Shown: piece after piece, positions 25,523 through 33,391 of the stretch
How the letters are laid out: every line of letters begins with the position of its first letter
Position numbering within the stretch: position 1 is the first letter of the stretch
DNA from: DASYTH01 sp035762905
Lineage (GTDB): Bacteria; Actinomycetota; Actinomycetes; Mycobacteriales; Pseudonocardiaceae
DNA: 64,000 nucleotides
Assembly (NCBI RefSeq): GCF_035762905.1
Contig: NZ_DASUCC010000120.1
Location: 1 to 64,000 of the forward strand
Direction: 5' to 3'
Notes under the pieces: generated by a model
What the model was told of the DNA's origin: nothing
What the model saw: only the letters and a program-made list of their open reading frames with translations
Databases searched by the model: none
Made by a program: the position numbers and the translations under genes

Positions 25523-25910
25523 CGCGTCGGTGCTGGTCTGCATGCTCACCGGGACCACTCACACCGCGGCCGGCCTCACGGACCGGCTGGGCGAAAGCTG
25601 GTGCCACGCGCCGCACGTGGTGGACGCCGAGGTTGGCCATGCGCTGCGGCGCAAGGAGCGCAACGGCGAACTGGACTCGCACCGCGCCTTGACCGCTCTG
25701 CGGTGCCTCGACCGCACGATCGACGAGCGCTACCCGCACACCAGCCCCATGATCGAGATGGCCTGGCTGCAACGGGAGCGGCTGACTTTCTACGACGCCC
25801 TGTACGTGTCCCTGGCGGCCATGCTGCAGGTTCCCTTGCTGACCCTGGACGCGCGGCTGGCCCGCTGCCACGACCTGCCGTGCGAGGTGGAACTGATCAT
25901 CGACAACTGA
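25503..25910 (+). CDS. VapC-type PIN-domain toxin
   Basis: About 135 residues with the PIN ribonuclease acidic residues: TDASVLVCML (first Asp), VVDAEVGHAL (Glu), FYDALYVSLA (Asp) and LTLDARLAR (last Asp). Such toxins cut tRNA or rRNA and are silenced by the partner antitoxin. GTG 25503 is preferred, with GAAGG five bases upstream; ATG 25491 is possible. It overlaps the antitoxin gene by 20 bases. Confidence 0.9.
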   Translation: MNDLVTDASVLVCMLTGTTHTAAGLTDRLGESWCHAPHVVDAEVGHALRRKERNGELDSHRALTALRCLDRTIDERYPHTSPMIEMAWLQRERLTFYDALYVSLAAMLQVPLLTLDARLARCHDLPCEVELIIDN

Positions 25911-25920
25911 CGGCATGGCC

Positions 25921-25962
25921 GCAAGAAGTCTGCCGGGTTCTTGCAGTCCGTTGCCGTAGTAT
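25921..25962 (+). promoter_or_regulatory. inverted repeat and -10 box of the LacI-family gene
   Basis: GCAAGAA (25921-25927) and TTCTTGC (25938-25944) form 7-bp arms 11 bases after the toxin stop; they could terminate the toxin transcript or serve as an autoregulatory site. TAGTAT (25957-25962) ends seven bases before the GTG at 25970, indicating a leaderless mRNA. Confidence 0.5.
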
Positions 25963-25969
25963 TTCGGCC

Positions 25970-26977
25970 GTGGCTGGACGGCTGAGTGAGGTTGCCCGCA
26001 AGGCAGGGGTCAGTGAGGCGACGGTGAGCCGGGTGCTCAACGGCAAGGCCGGCGTGTCCGACGCGACCCGGACGGCGGTGCTGACCGCGCTGGACGTGCT
26101 CGGCTACGAGCGGCCGACCAAGCTGCGCGGCGACCGGGCCCGGCTGGTCGGGCTGGTGCTGCCGGAGCTGCAGAACCCGATCTTTCCGGCGTTCGCCGAG
26201 GTGGCGACCGGCGCGCTGGTGCAGCGCGGGTTCACCCCGGCGCTGTGCGCACGCACCATCGGCGGGGTCTCCGAGGTCGAGTTCGTCGACATGCTGCTGG
26301 AGCACCAGGTCTCCGGGGTGATCTTCGGCGGCGGCGACTACTCGATCGCCGGCGCCGGGCACGAGCACTACCTGCGGCTGCGCGATTTGAAGCTGCCGGT
26401 GGTCCTGGTCAACGCCGGGGTGGACGACCTGGGGCACCCGCGGGTGTCCGCAGACGACGCGGTCGCGGTCGAGCAGGCCCTCGGCCACCTGGTTTCGCTC
26501 GGGCACCGTCGGGTCGGCGCGTTGCTCGGCACCGAGGGCCATGTGCCGTCCCGGCGCAAACTCGCCGCGCTGGAGGCGGCGGCCCGGCGCTACGACGGGG
26601 TGGAGCACCTGGTCCAGCGGTCGAGCTTCTCGATGGAGGGGGCCAGGGCCGCGGCCACCTCGCTGGTGCAGGCCGGGGTGACCGCGATCGTGTGCGCCAG
26701 CGACGTGCTGGCCCTCGGCGCCATCCGGGCGGTGCGCCGCCTGGACCGACGGGTGCCGCAGGACGTGTCGGTGGTCGGCTTCGACGACTCCGCGTTCATG
26801 AACTGCACCGACCCGCCCCTGACCACCGTGCGCCAACCCATCGAGGCGATGGGCCAGGCCGCCGTCGATCTCCTGGTCACCCAGATGAACGGCTCCGCCG
26901 CCACCCTCCCCGACGAACTCCTCTTCGAACCCGAACTCGTCGTCCGCGGCTCCACCGCCCCCGCACCCCGCACATAG
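25970..26977 (+). CDS. LacI-family sugar-responsive repressor
   Basis: 335 residues. The N-terminal LacI helix-turn-helix reads SEVARKAGVSEATVSRVLNG, followed by the hinge YERPTKLR and a periplasmic-binding-protein-like effector domain (GLVLPELQNPIFPAFAE, LVNAGVDDLGHPRVSADD, LGHRRVGALLG, CASDVLALGAIRA, DVSVVGFDDS). It lies on the same strand, 500 bases upstream of a sugar importer and a GH13 glucosidase, whose promoter carries a matching-size inverted repeat. It most likely represses that operon until an oligosaccharide is present. Confidence 0.93.
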   Translation: MAGRLSEVARKAGVSEATVSRVLNGKAGVSDATRTAVLTALDVLGYERPTKLRGDRARLVGLVLPELQNPIFPAFAEVATGALVQRGFTPALCARTIGGVSEVEFVDMLLEHQVSGVIFGGGDYSIAGAGHEHYLRLRDLKLPVVLVNAGVDDLGHPRVSADDAVAVEQALGHLVSLGHRRVGALLGTEGHVPSRRKLAALEAAARRYDGVEHLVQRSSFSMEGARAAATSLVQAGVTAIVCASDVLALGAIRAVRRLDRRVPQDVSVVGFDDSAFMNCTDPPLTTVRQPIEAMGQAAVDLLVTQMNGSAATLPDELLFEPELVVRGSTAPAPRT

Positions 26978-26999
26978 CCACCCACGCACCGCACCCCCT

Positions 27000-27320
27000 C
27001 GCCGCCACCCTTCTCGCCGGCACTCCGCACGTCACCCCACCCCGCGCTTCGCCGTCCGCACAGCCACACCCCGCGCACCGAATCCCGCGCGCCGCCCCCC
27101 GCCCCGCACAGTTGCCGCCCGCTCAGCCGCACCCCCGGCACGCACCCGCGCGCAACTGCCACTCGCCGGCACTCCGCACGTCGCCACCGACCTGCGCATC
27201 GCCGCGCGCCCGCGCACTCACGCTCCGCGTATCCCTGCACCCACACAGTCGCCCCGCGCGTCGCCAGCTTGCTCGCCCGCACTCCGCACGTGGCCACCGC
27301 GTGCCGACCCCTGCGCAGCC
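27000..27320. repeat. C-rich intergenic region with repeated CACTCCGCACGT
   Basis: The gap between the LacI gene and its target operon is C-rich and internally repetitive. GGCACTCCGCACGT-like words occur near 27018, 27169 and 27289, mixed with CGCACAGTTGCC and GCAACTGCCACTCGCC. No gene is supported here in any frame. The units are related in style, though not identical, to the ACTCGG repeat family. Confidence 0.5.
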
Positions 27321-27392
27321 GCAGCCTGTGGTCGCGCTCGTTGGGCCCGCTCTGGGCTGGTGTAGGCGGTTTGATTCAGTTATTTCTCTGCT

Positions 27393-27432
27393 GAGTTGCG
27401 TTCTTGCGTAACTCTGTGCTCGTTTGTATGGT
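27393..27432 (+). promoter_or_regulatory. promoter and LacI-type operator of sugar importer operon
   Basis: TTGCGT (27404-27409) and TATGGT (27427-27432), 17 bases apart, form a good promoter. GAGTTGCG (27393-27400) and CGTAACTC (27407-27414) are inverted with one mismatch around TTCTTG, overlapping the -35 box, as expected for repression by the LacI-type protein encoded upstream. Confidence 0.6.
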
Positions 27433-27478
27433 CTGGGTCACAAAGTTGTCGACGCCGCTCCAAGGAAGGTGCTGGCGA

Positions 27479-28831
27479 ATGAAGCGATCCACGTTGGGCC
27501 GAGGCGCAGGGCTGTTGGTTGTCGCCGTCCTCGGAGTGTCGGCGGCGGCCGGGTGCTCGGAGGGGTCCGCTCCCGCGGCGGGCGGGCCCGTCACGATCAC
27601 GGTCAACGGCTTGCCGCCGGCGACCGAGGCCGTCGACCGCAAGAAGTTCCTCGATGACAAGGCCGAGTTCGAGGCCGCCAACCCGGACATCAAGATCGAT
27701 GCTCGGGAGGGTTACATGGACCCCAAGACGTTTGCCACCAAGTTGGCCGGCGGGCAGCTTGAGGACCTCTTCTATGTGTACTTCACCGACCCGGCCAACC
27801 TGATCGCCCGCAACCAGGTCGCCGAGATCACCCCGTACCTGGACCAGGTTCCGGCGGCCAAGCAGATCCGACCGGAGCTGATGAAGGTGTTCTCCGGCCA
27901 GGACGGCAAGGTCTACGGCCTGCCATGGCGCAACTACTCGATGGGCCTGCTCTACAGCCGCGGCCTGTTCACCAGGGCCGGGCTCGACCCGGCCAACCCG
28001 CCCAAGACCTGGGCCGAGGTGCGCACCGCCGCCCAGAAGATCGCCGCGCTCGGCGACGGCATCGCCGGCTACGGCGACTACAGCAAGAGCAACACCGGCG
28101 GCTGGCACTTCACCGCGGAGCTGTTCTCGCTCGGCGGCGAGGTGGCGGTCAAGAACGGCGACACCTGGAAGGCCGCGTTCAACAACGACAAGGGCAAGCA
28201 GGTGCTGCGCCAGCTGCACGACATGCGGTGGACCGACAACACCATGGGCGAGCGGCAGCTGCTCGAGTACGCCGACCTGATCCAGATGATGGCCTCCGGC
28301 AAGCTCGGCATGTACATCGCCACCGGCGACAACCTGAAGGCGATCGTCAACCAGTACAAGGGCGACTACAAGGACTACGGCCTCGGCCCGATGCCCGGCG
28401 GGCAGGGCACCCTGGCCGGCGGCGACGGGTTCATGTTCAACGCCAAGGCGAGCCCGGAGAAGATCCGGGCCGGCCTGCGCTGGCTGGCGTTCAAGTTCGA
28501 CAACCCGGACCGGATCGCGCACGACTACGAATACGACGCGGCCAACAAGAACCCGGTCGGCCTGCCCGAGCCGAACATCTGGACCGGCGAGGCGGCCAAG
28601 ACCCGCGACGAGGCCGCCACCAAGCTCGCCAACGTGCCGGTGGAGAACTACAAGCCGTTCGCCGACGGCAACACCGGGATCGCGCTGAAGCTGGAACCGC
28701 CGAGCGCGCAGCAGATCTATGCCGTGCTGGACACCGCGATGTCGAAGGTGCTGACCGACCGGGACGCGAACATCGATGAGTTGCTCGCCGCCGCGGAGAC
28801 CCAGGTCAACTCCATCCTCGCCGCGGTCTGA
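27479..28831 (+). CDS. sugar ABC transporter substrate-binding lipoprotein
   Basis: 450-residue family 1 extracellular solute-binding protein. Signal peptide with lipobox SAAAGC (Cys about residue 23). Features of oligosaccharide binders include FEAANPDIKIDAREGYMD, LPWRNYSMGLLYSRGLF, MMASGKLGMYIATGDN and GLGPMPGG. ATG 27479 has AAGGAAGG nine bases upstream. It is first in an operon with two permeases and an alpha-glucosidase-like enzyme, suggesting uptake of an alpha-glucoside. Confidence 0.93.
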   Translation: MKRSTLGRGAGLLVVAVLGVSAAAGCSEGSAPAAGGPVTITVNGLPPATEAVDRKKFLDDKAEFEAANPDIKIDAREGYMDPKTFATKLAGGQLEDLFYVYFTDPANLIARNQVAEITPYLDQVPAAKQIRPELMKVFSGQDGKVYGLPWRNYSMGLLYSRGLFTRAGLDPANPPKTWAEVRTAAQKIAALGDGIAGYGDYSKSNTGGWHFTAELFSLGGEVAVKNGDTWKAAFNNDKGKQVLRQLHDMRWTDNTMGERQLLEYADLIQMMASGKLGMYIATGDNLKAIVNQYKGDYKDYGLGPMPGGQGTLAGGDGFMFNAKASPEKIRAGLRWLAFKFDNPDRIAHDYEYDAANKNPVGLPEPNIWTGEAAKTRDEAATKLANVPVENYKPFADGNTGIALKLEPPSAQQIYAVLDTAMSKVLTDRDANIDELLAAAETQVNSILAAV

Positions 28832-28904
28832 CGACGCATGACCGAGCGCCGCGGAGGACCGGGCAACTCCATCCCCGCGGCGAACCGGCGAACGCACGAC
28901 CGAG
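28807..28904 (+). repeat. imperfect ~57-bp tandem duplication at gene junction
   Basis: CAACTCCATCC recurs at 28807 and 28864, and GCATGACCGAG (28836) recurs as GCACGACCGAG (28894). The first copy includes the end of the binding-protein gene, the second fills the spacer before the permease gene. Confidence 0.5.
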
Positions 28905-28918
28905 AAAGGGGGCGTCCG

Positions 28919-29827
28919 ATGGCGGTCTCCACGGCCCTGCTCCGCCACCGGCGCCCCCGACTCGGCCGGTCGGTGTCCGACAACCTGGTCGCCTACGCCT
29001 TCCTGGCCGGCGGCATCGTCTGCTTCGCACTGTTCTCCTGGTACCCGCTGGTGCGCGGCGTGTTGCTGAGCTTCCAACAGGTCAACTTCGTCACCGATCC
29101 GGTCTGGGTCGGGCTGGACAACTTCGAGACCCTGTTCGCCGACCCGCTGTTCTGGATCGCCTGGCGCAACACGCTGTTGTTCACCGGGCTGGCCCTGCTG
29201 TTCGGCTACTTCCTGCCGCTGTTGATCGCCGTGCTGCTCAACGAGTTGCGGCACTTCAAGGGCTTCTTCCGGGTGGCGGTGTACCTGCCGGTGATGCTGC
29301 CGCCGATCGTGACCGTGCTGCTCTGGCAGTACTTCTACGACCCGGGCAACGGTCTGTTCAACACCGTGCTCCGCGGCCTGCACCTGCCCGAGTCGGCCTG
29401 GACACAGGACTCGAGCACGGCGATGCTCTCGCTGGTCCTGGTGTCCACCTGGTCCAACATGGGCGCGGCCACGCTGATCTACCTCGCCGCGCTGCAGAAC
29501 GTCCCCGGCGAGCTGTACGAGGCGGCCGAGTTGGAGGGCGCCACCATCTGGCAGCGGCTGCGGCACGTGACGATCCCACAGCTGCGGTTCGCGATGATCG
29601 TGTTGCTGCTGCTCCAGATCGTGGCCACCATGCAGGTGTTCATCGAGCCGTACCAGCTCACCGGCACCACCAACCCGGACACGATCACGGTGATGGTGCT
29701 GATCTACCGGTACGCGTTCACCGTCAACCACGACTTCGGCCTGGCCGCCGCCATGACCGTGCTGCTGTTCGTGGTGCTCGGTCTGTTCTCCGCCGCCTAC
29801 CTGTGGCTGACCAGGGAGCGCCGATGA
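28919..29827 (+). CDS. sugar ABC transporter permease (MalF type)
   Basis: 302-residue inner-membrane permease with six main hydrophobic segments and the coupling motif EAAELEGATIWQRLRHVTIP near residue 215. ATG 28919 has AAAGGGGG upstream; ATG 28838 is in frame but its extra 27 residues are charged and derive from a duplicated sequence, so it is rejected. Partner permease gene overlaps by ATGA. Confidence 0.92.
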   Translation: MAVSTALLRHRRPRLGRSVSDNLVAYAFLAGGIVCFALFSWYPLVRGVLLSFQQVNFVTDPVWVGLDNFETLFADPLFWIAWRNTLLFTGLALLFGYFLPLLIAVLLNELRHFKGFFRVAVYLPVMLPPIVTVLLWQYFYDPGNGLFNTVLRGLHLPESAWTQDSSTAMLSLVLVSTWSNMGAATLIYLAALQNVPGELYEAAELEGATIWQRLRHVTIPQLRFAMIVLLLLQIVATMQVFIEPYQLTGTTNPDTITVMVLIYRYAFTVNHDFGLAAAMTVLLFVVLGLFSAAYLWLTRERR

Positions 29828-30786
29828 CCGTCATCGCCGCGCCGGCCACGCTGCCGGCCACCCCGCCGCCCCCGCGAGCGCCCCGGGGCCGGCGCACCGA
29901 GATCGGCGGAGCGCGCACCCTCGTCTCCCCGGCCAGCCTGCGCTCCCGGCGCGGCCGCGCCGTCTACTTCACCGTGCTCGGCGGCACCGCCGTGGTGTTC
30001 CTGCTGGTGTTCTTCTTCCCGCTTTACTGGATGATCACCGGCGCGGTCAAGCATCCGACCGAGCTGGCCCTGCCGACCCCCACGCTGTACCCGCACAGCT
30101 TCCATCCGGAGTCCTACGCCGAGGCGTGGGACGAGCTGCGGATCGCGCACTTCTTCGCGAACACGGTCTTCTACGCCCTCGGCGGCTGGCTGTTCCAGCT
30201 CGCCTTCGACGTGGCCGCCGCCTACGCGCTGTCCAAGCTGCGCCCGATCCTGGGCTGGCTGGTGCTCGGCATGATGCTGGCCACGCTGATGCTGCCGGCG
30301 TCGGCACTGCTGGTCCCGGCCTACCTGACCGTGGCCGACGTTCCGCTGGTGCACGTGAACCTGCTGAACACGCCATGGGCGCTGTGGCTGCCCGGGGTGG
30401 CCAACGCGTTCAACATCTATCTGCTCAAACGGTTCTTCGACCAGATCCCGCAGGACCTGGTCGACGCGGCGAGCATCGACGGGGCCGGCCGGATGCGGAT
30501 CCTGTGGAGCATCGTGCTGCCGCTGTCCCGGCCGGTGCTCGGCGTGGTCTCGATCTTCACGATCATCGCGATCTGGAAAGACTTCCTCTGGCCGCTGCTG
30601 GTGCTGCAGGACCCGGAGGTGCAGACGTTGAGCGTGGCGCTGTCCCGATTGTCGATCACCAGTCAGGTCGCGCTGAACGAGCTGCTGGCCGGACTGGTCA
30701 TCGCGAGTCTTCCGATGGTGGTGGTGTTCCTGATATTCCAGCGAAGCATCCTCAGTGGACTTTCGGCCGGCGGCCTGAAGGGCTGA
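29824..30786 (+). CDS. sugar ABC transporter permease (MalG type)
   Basis: 320-residue permease. It has a Pro/Arg-rich cytosolic N-terminus, then about six membrane helices and the coupling motif DAASIDGAGRMRILWSIVLP. The start overlaps the previous stop by four bases. No ATPase gene is present in the operon, so a shared ATPase of the MsiK kind, encoded elsewhere, probably drives this importer. Confidence 0.92.
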   Translation: MTVIAAPATLPATPPPPRAPRGRRTEIGGARTLVSPASLRSRRGRAVYFTVLGGTAVVFLLVFFFPLYWMITGAVKHPTELALPTPTLYPHSFHPESYAEAWDELRIAHFFANTVFYALGGWLFQLAFDVAAAYALSKLRPILGWLVLGMMLATLMLPASALLVPAYLTVADVPLVHVNLLNTPWALWLPGVANAFNIYLLKRFFDQIPQDLVDAASIDGAGRMRILWSIVLPLSRPVLGVVSIFTIIAIWKDFLWPLLVLQDPEVQTLSVALSRLSITSQVALNELLAGLVIASLPMVVVFLIFQRSILSGLSAGGLKG

Positions 30787-30798
30787 CGACTACCAGAA

Positions 30799-32424
30799 AT
30801 GAGTGTGAGCGTGTCCAAAGCAGACAACCAGCCCTGGTGGCGCGACGCCGTGATCTACCAGGTGTACCCGCGCAGCTTCGCCGACGCCAACGGGGACGGT
30901 GTCGGCGACCTGGCCGGCATCACCGAGCGCCTGCCATACCTGCGCGGGCTCGGCGTGGACGCGCTCTGGTTCAGCCCGTGGTACCCGTCGCCGATGGCCG
31001 ACGCCGGCTACGACGTGGCCGACTACCGGGACATCGACCCGATGTTCGGCACCATCGCCGAGGCCGAGGCGCTGATCGGCCAGGCGCACGCCACCGGGAT
31101 GCGGGTGGTGATCGACATCGTGCCGAACCACTGCTCGGACGCGCACCCGTGGTTCCAGGATGCGCTCGCCGCCGGGCCGGGTTCCGCGCAGCGGCAGCGG
31201 TTCTGGTTCCGGCCGGGGCGCGGCCGCGACGGTGAGCTGCCGCCGACCGAGCTGCGATCGATCTTCGGCGGGCCGGCCTGGACCCGGGTGACCGAGCCGG
31301 ACGGCACGCCGGGCGAGTGGTATCTGCACCTGTTCGCCGCCCAGCAGCCCGACTTCAACTGGGCCAATGCCGAGGTGCGGACCGAGTTCCTGGATGTGTT
31401 GCGGTTCTGGCTGGACCGCGGGGTGGACGGGATCCGCATCGACTCGGCCGCCGTCCTCATGAAGGAACTCGATCTAGCCGGCGAGACGGCGTACACGGAT
31501 GTGGACGGCGTCCACGAAATCTATCGGGAGTGGCGTTCCCTGACCGACGTCTACATGGGTGAACGCGTCCTCATCGGTGAACTGTGGCTGCCGGACCACC
31601 AGCGGTTCGCCGACTACCTGCGGCCCGACGAGCTGCACGGTGCGTTCAACTTCGAGTTCCTGTGCTGCCCGTGGGACGCCACCCGGCTGCGCGCCGCGAT
31701 CGACGAGTCGATGGCCGCGCACGCCCCGGTCAGCGCCCCCGCGACCTGGGTGCTGTCCAACCACGACGTGACCAGGCCGGTCACCCGGTTCGGCCGGACG
31801 GACAGCGGGTTCAGCTTCCCGGACCGGCTGCGCCGCCGGGGCCTGCCGCTCGACCTGGAGCTGGGCGCCCGCCGGGCCAGGGCCGGGGCGCTGCTCTGCC
31901 TGGCCCTGCCCGGCGCCGCCTACCTGTACCAGGGCGAGGAGCTGGGCCTGTGGGAGGTCGAGGACATTCCCACCGAGCTGCTCCAGGACCCGATGTTCCA
32001 CCGGTCGGCCGGCGCCGACCCCGGCCGGGACGGCTGCCGGGTGCCGATGCCGTGGTCAGACGTGGAGCCGCCGTTCGGGTTCAGCCCGCGCACCGCGACC
32101 AGCCCGCCGTGGCTGCCGCAGCCGCTGGCCTGGAAGGACCTCACCGTCGAGGCGCAGACCGGCGACCCGCACTCGATGCTGGAGCTGTACCGGGCGGCGC
32201 TGCGGATCCGGGCGGCCGAGCCGGCCCTCGGCGACGGCGAGCTGCGCTGGCTCTCCGCGCCGGAGGGGGTACTGGCCTTCGCCCGGGACCCCGGGTTCGC
32301 CTGCGTGGTCAACCTCTCGCCGGCCGCCGTCCCGCTGCCGCCGCACGAGTCGGTGCTGCTGACCAGCAAGCCGCTCGACGGCGCGGCACTGCCACCGGAC
32401 ACCGCGGCCTGGCTGCGCCGGTAG
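30799..32424 (+). CDS. GH13 alpha-glucosidase-like enzyme
   Basis: 541-residue glycoside hydrolase family 13 enzyme of the oligo-1,6-glucosidase/alpha-glucosidase group, cytosolic (no signal peptide). Catalytic nucleophile D215 in GIRIDSA, acid/base E261 in IGELW, third Asp D323 in SNHDV; N-terminal YQVYPRSFADANGDGVGDL is the group hallmark. It follows the importer genes by 12 bases and would hydrolyse the imported alpha-glucoside. Exact linkage specificity cannot be read from these motifs. Confidence 0.93.
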   Translation: MSVSVSKADNQPWWRDAVIYQVYPRSFADANGDGVGDLAGITERLPYLRGLGVDALWFSPWYPSPMADAGYDVADYRDIDPMFGTIAEAEALIGQAHATGMRVVIDIVPNHCSDAHPWFQDALAAGPGSAQRQRFWFRPGRGRDGELPPTELRSIFGGPAWTRVTEPDGTPGEWYLHLFAAQQPDFNWANAEVRTEFLDVLRFWLDRGVDGIRIDSAAVLMKELDLAGETAYTDVDGVHEIYREWRSLTDVYMGERVLIGELWLPDHQRFADYLRPDELHGAFNFEFLCCPWDATRLRAAIDESMAAHAPVSAPATWVLSNHDVTRPVTRFGRTDSGFSFPDRLRRRGLPLDLELGARRARAGALLCLALPGAAYLYQGEELGLWEVEDIPTELLQDPMFHRSAGADPGRDGCRVPMPWSDVEPPFGFSPRTATSPPWLPQPLAWKDLTVEAQTGDPHSMLELYRAALRIRAAEPALGDGELRWLSAPEGVLAFARDPGFACVVNLSPAAVPLPPHESVLLTSKPLDGAALPPDTAAWLRR

Positions 32425-32439
32425 GAAGGCCGGTACGGG

Positions 32440-32790
32440 TCAGTTCCAGAACACGGCCAGGCCGACGTTGAGCACGACCAACCCGAACAGTGTGAACGGC
32501 ACCCAGCGCGGCGGCGGCACCTTGCGGACCACGTACACGGTCGCGATCACCCCGATGGCGATCAGGACGAGCAGCTTGATGCCCAGCTTCACGTGGTTGT
32601 AGTCGGCATCGGTGAGCGGGGCGAGCAGTTGCAGGGCCAGGCCGGTGACCAACTGCAGCCCGGCGCCGTGCAGCCAGCCGACGGACAGGTTTGCCCCGGC
32701 GCCGGCCCGCAACTGCAGGAAGAACATCGCCACCAGCATCGCCATGCCGAGCAGGTGCAAGAAGACCAGCAGGTCCTGGACGAATCCCAC
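32440..32790 (-). CDS. small integral membrane protein
   Basis: 116 residues with about four hydrophobic segments (residues 5-27, 37-58, 68-87, 96-115) and few charges; not recognised as a named family. GTG 32790 is preceded by AGAGGAGA. It is divergent from the methyltransferase-like gene at 32849 and convergent with the glucosidase gene, 15 bases away. Confidence 0.7.
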   Translation of the reverse strand: MGFVQDLLVFLHLLGMAMLVAMFFLQLRAGAGANLSVGWLHGAGLQLVTGLALQLLAPLTDADYNHVKLGIKLLVLIAIGVIATVYVVRKVPPPRWVPFTLFGLVVLNVGLAVFWN

Positions 32791-32848
32791 GGATTGTCTC
32801 CTCTGCCTCGAATCCCGCCGCCGACAACGTACCGGGCAGGATGATCGC

Positions 32849-33340
32849 ATGCGTACTTCCGCGGCCGCGCTCGGCAGCGCGCTGTTCTTTCTGGCTGCCC
32901 CGGTCGTGGTCGCCGGTGTACTGCCGTGGTGGCTTGCCGGCTGGTCGCCCGGCCGCACCGCGCCGCCGCTCGCCGTCCTCGGCGGCGTCCTGGTGGCCGG
33001 CGGGGCGGCCGTGGTGGGGGACGCCTTCGTCCGGTTCGTCCGGGACGGCCGGGGCACCCCGGCACCCGTCGCCCCGACCGAGCGGCTGGTGGTCGGCGGG
33101 CTGTACCGGTTCGTGCGCAACCCGATGTACGTCGGCGTGGTGACCGCGATCGTCGGGCAGGCGCTGCTCCTCGGCCGGCTGTCGGTGTGGCTCTACGCCG
33201 GGCTCGCCTGGCTGGTGATGGCCGCGTTCGTGCGGTGGCACGAGGAGCCGAACCTGCGCGCCCGGTTTGGGATTGATTACGAAGCGTATAAGCACGCCGT
33301 ACCTGCATGGGTGCCGAGAACACGTCCGTGGGAACCGTAA
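32849..33340 (+). CDS. isoprenylcysteine methyltransferase-family membrane protein
   Basis: 163-residue membrane protein with the ICMT/PEMT fold: four hydrophobic segments, then RFVRNPMYVGVVTAIVG and the C-terminal HEEPNLRARFGIDYEAY followed by PAWVPR. The family transfers methyl groups from SAM to lipids or membrane-embedded substrates; the bacterial substrates are mostly unknown. No clear ribosome binding site; a weak CAGGAT box lies six bases before ATG. Confidence 0.82.
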   Translation: MRTSAAALGSALFFLAAPVVVAGVLPWWLAGWSPGRTAPPLAVLGGVLVAGGAAVVGDAFVRFVRDGRGTPAPVAPTERLVVGGLYRFVRNPMYVGVVTAIVGQALLLGRLSVWLYAGLAWLVMAAFVRWHEEPNLRARFGIDYEAYKHAVPAWVPRTRPWEP

Positions 33341-33379
33341 GGAGGGAGGGTCGGCGCAGCAGGAGTTACCGGCGCGTCC

Positions 33380-33385
33380 TACTCT
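33380..33385 (+). promoter_or_regulatory. -10 box of leaderless S11 peptidase gene
   Basis: TACTCT ends six bases before GTG 33392, with no Shine-Dalgarno sequence between. Confidence 0.5.
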
Positions 33386-33391
33386 GCTCTC

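Noticed and set aside
27404..27478. Longer N-terminus for the sugar-binding lipoprotein
   Set aside because: The extra residues overlap the -35 and -10 boxes and would hide the signal peptide; ATG 27479 has a ribosome binding site.
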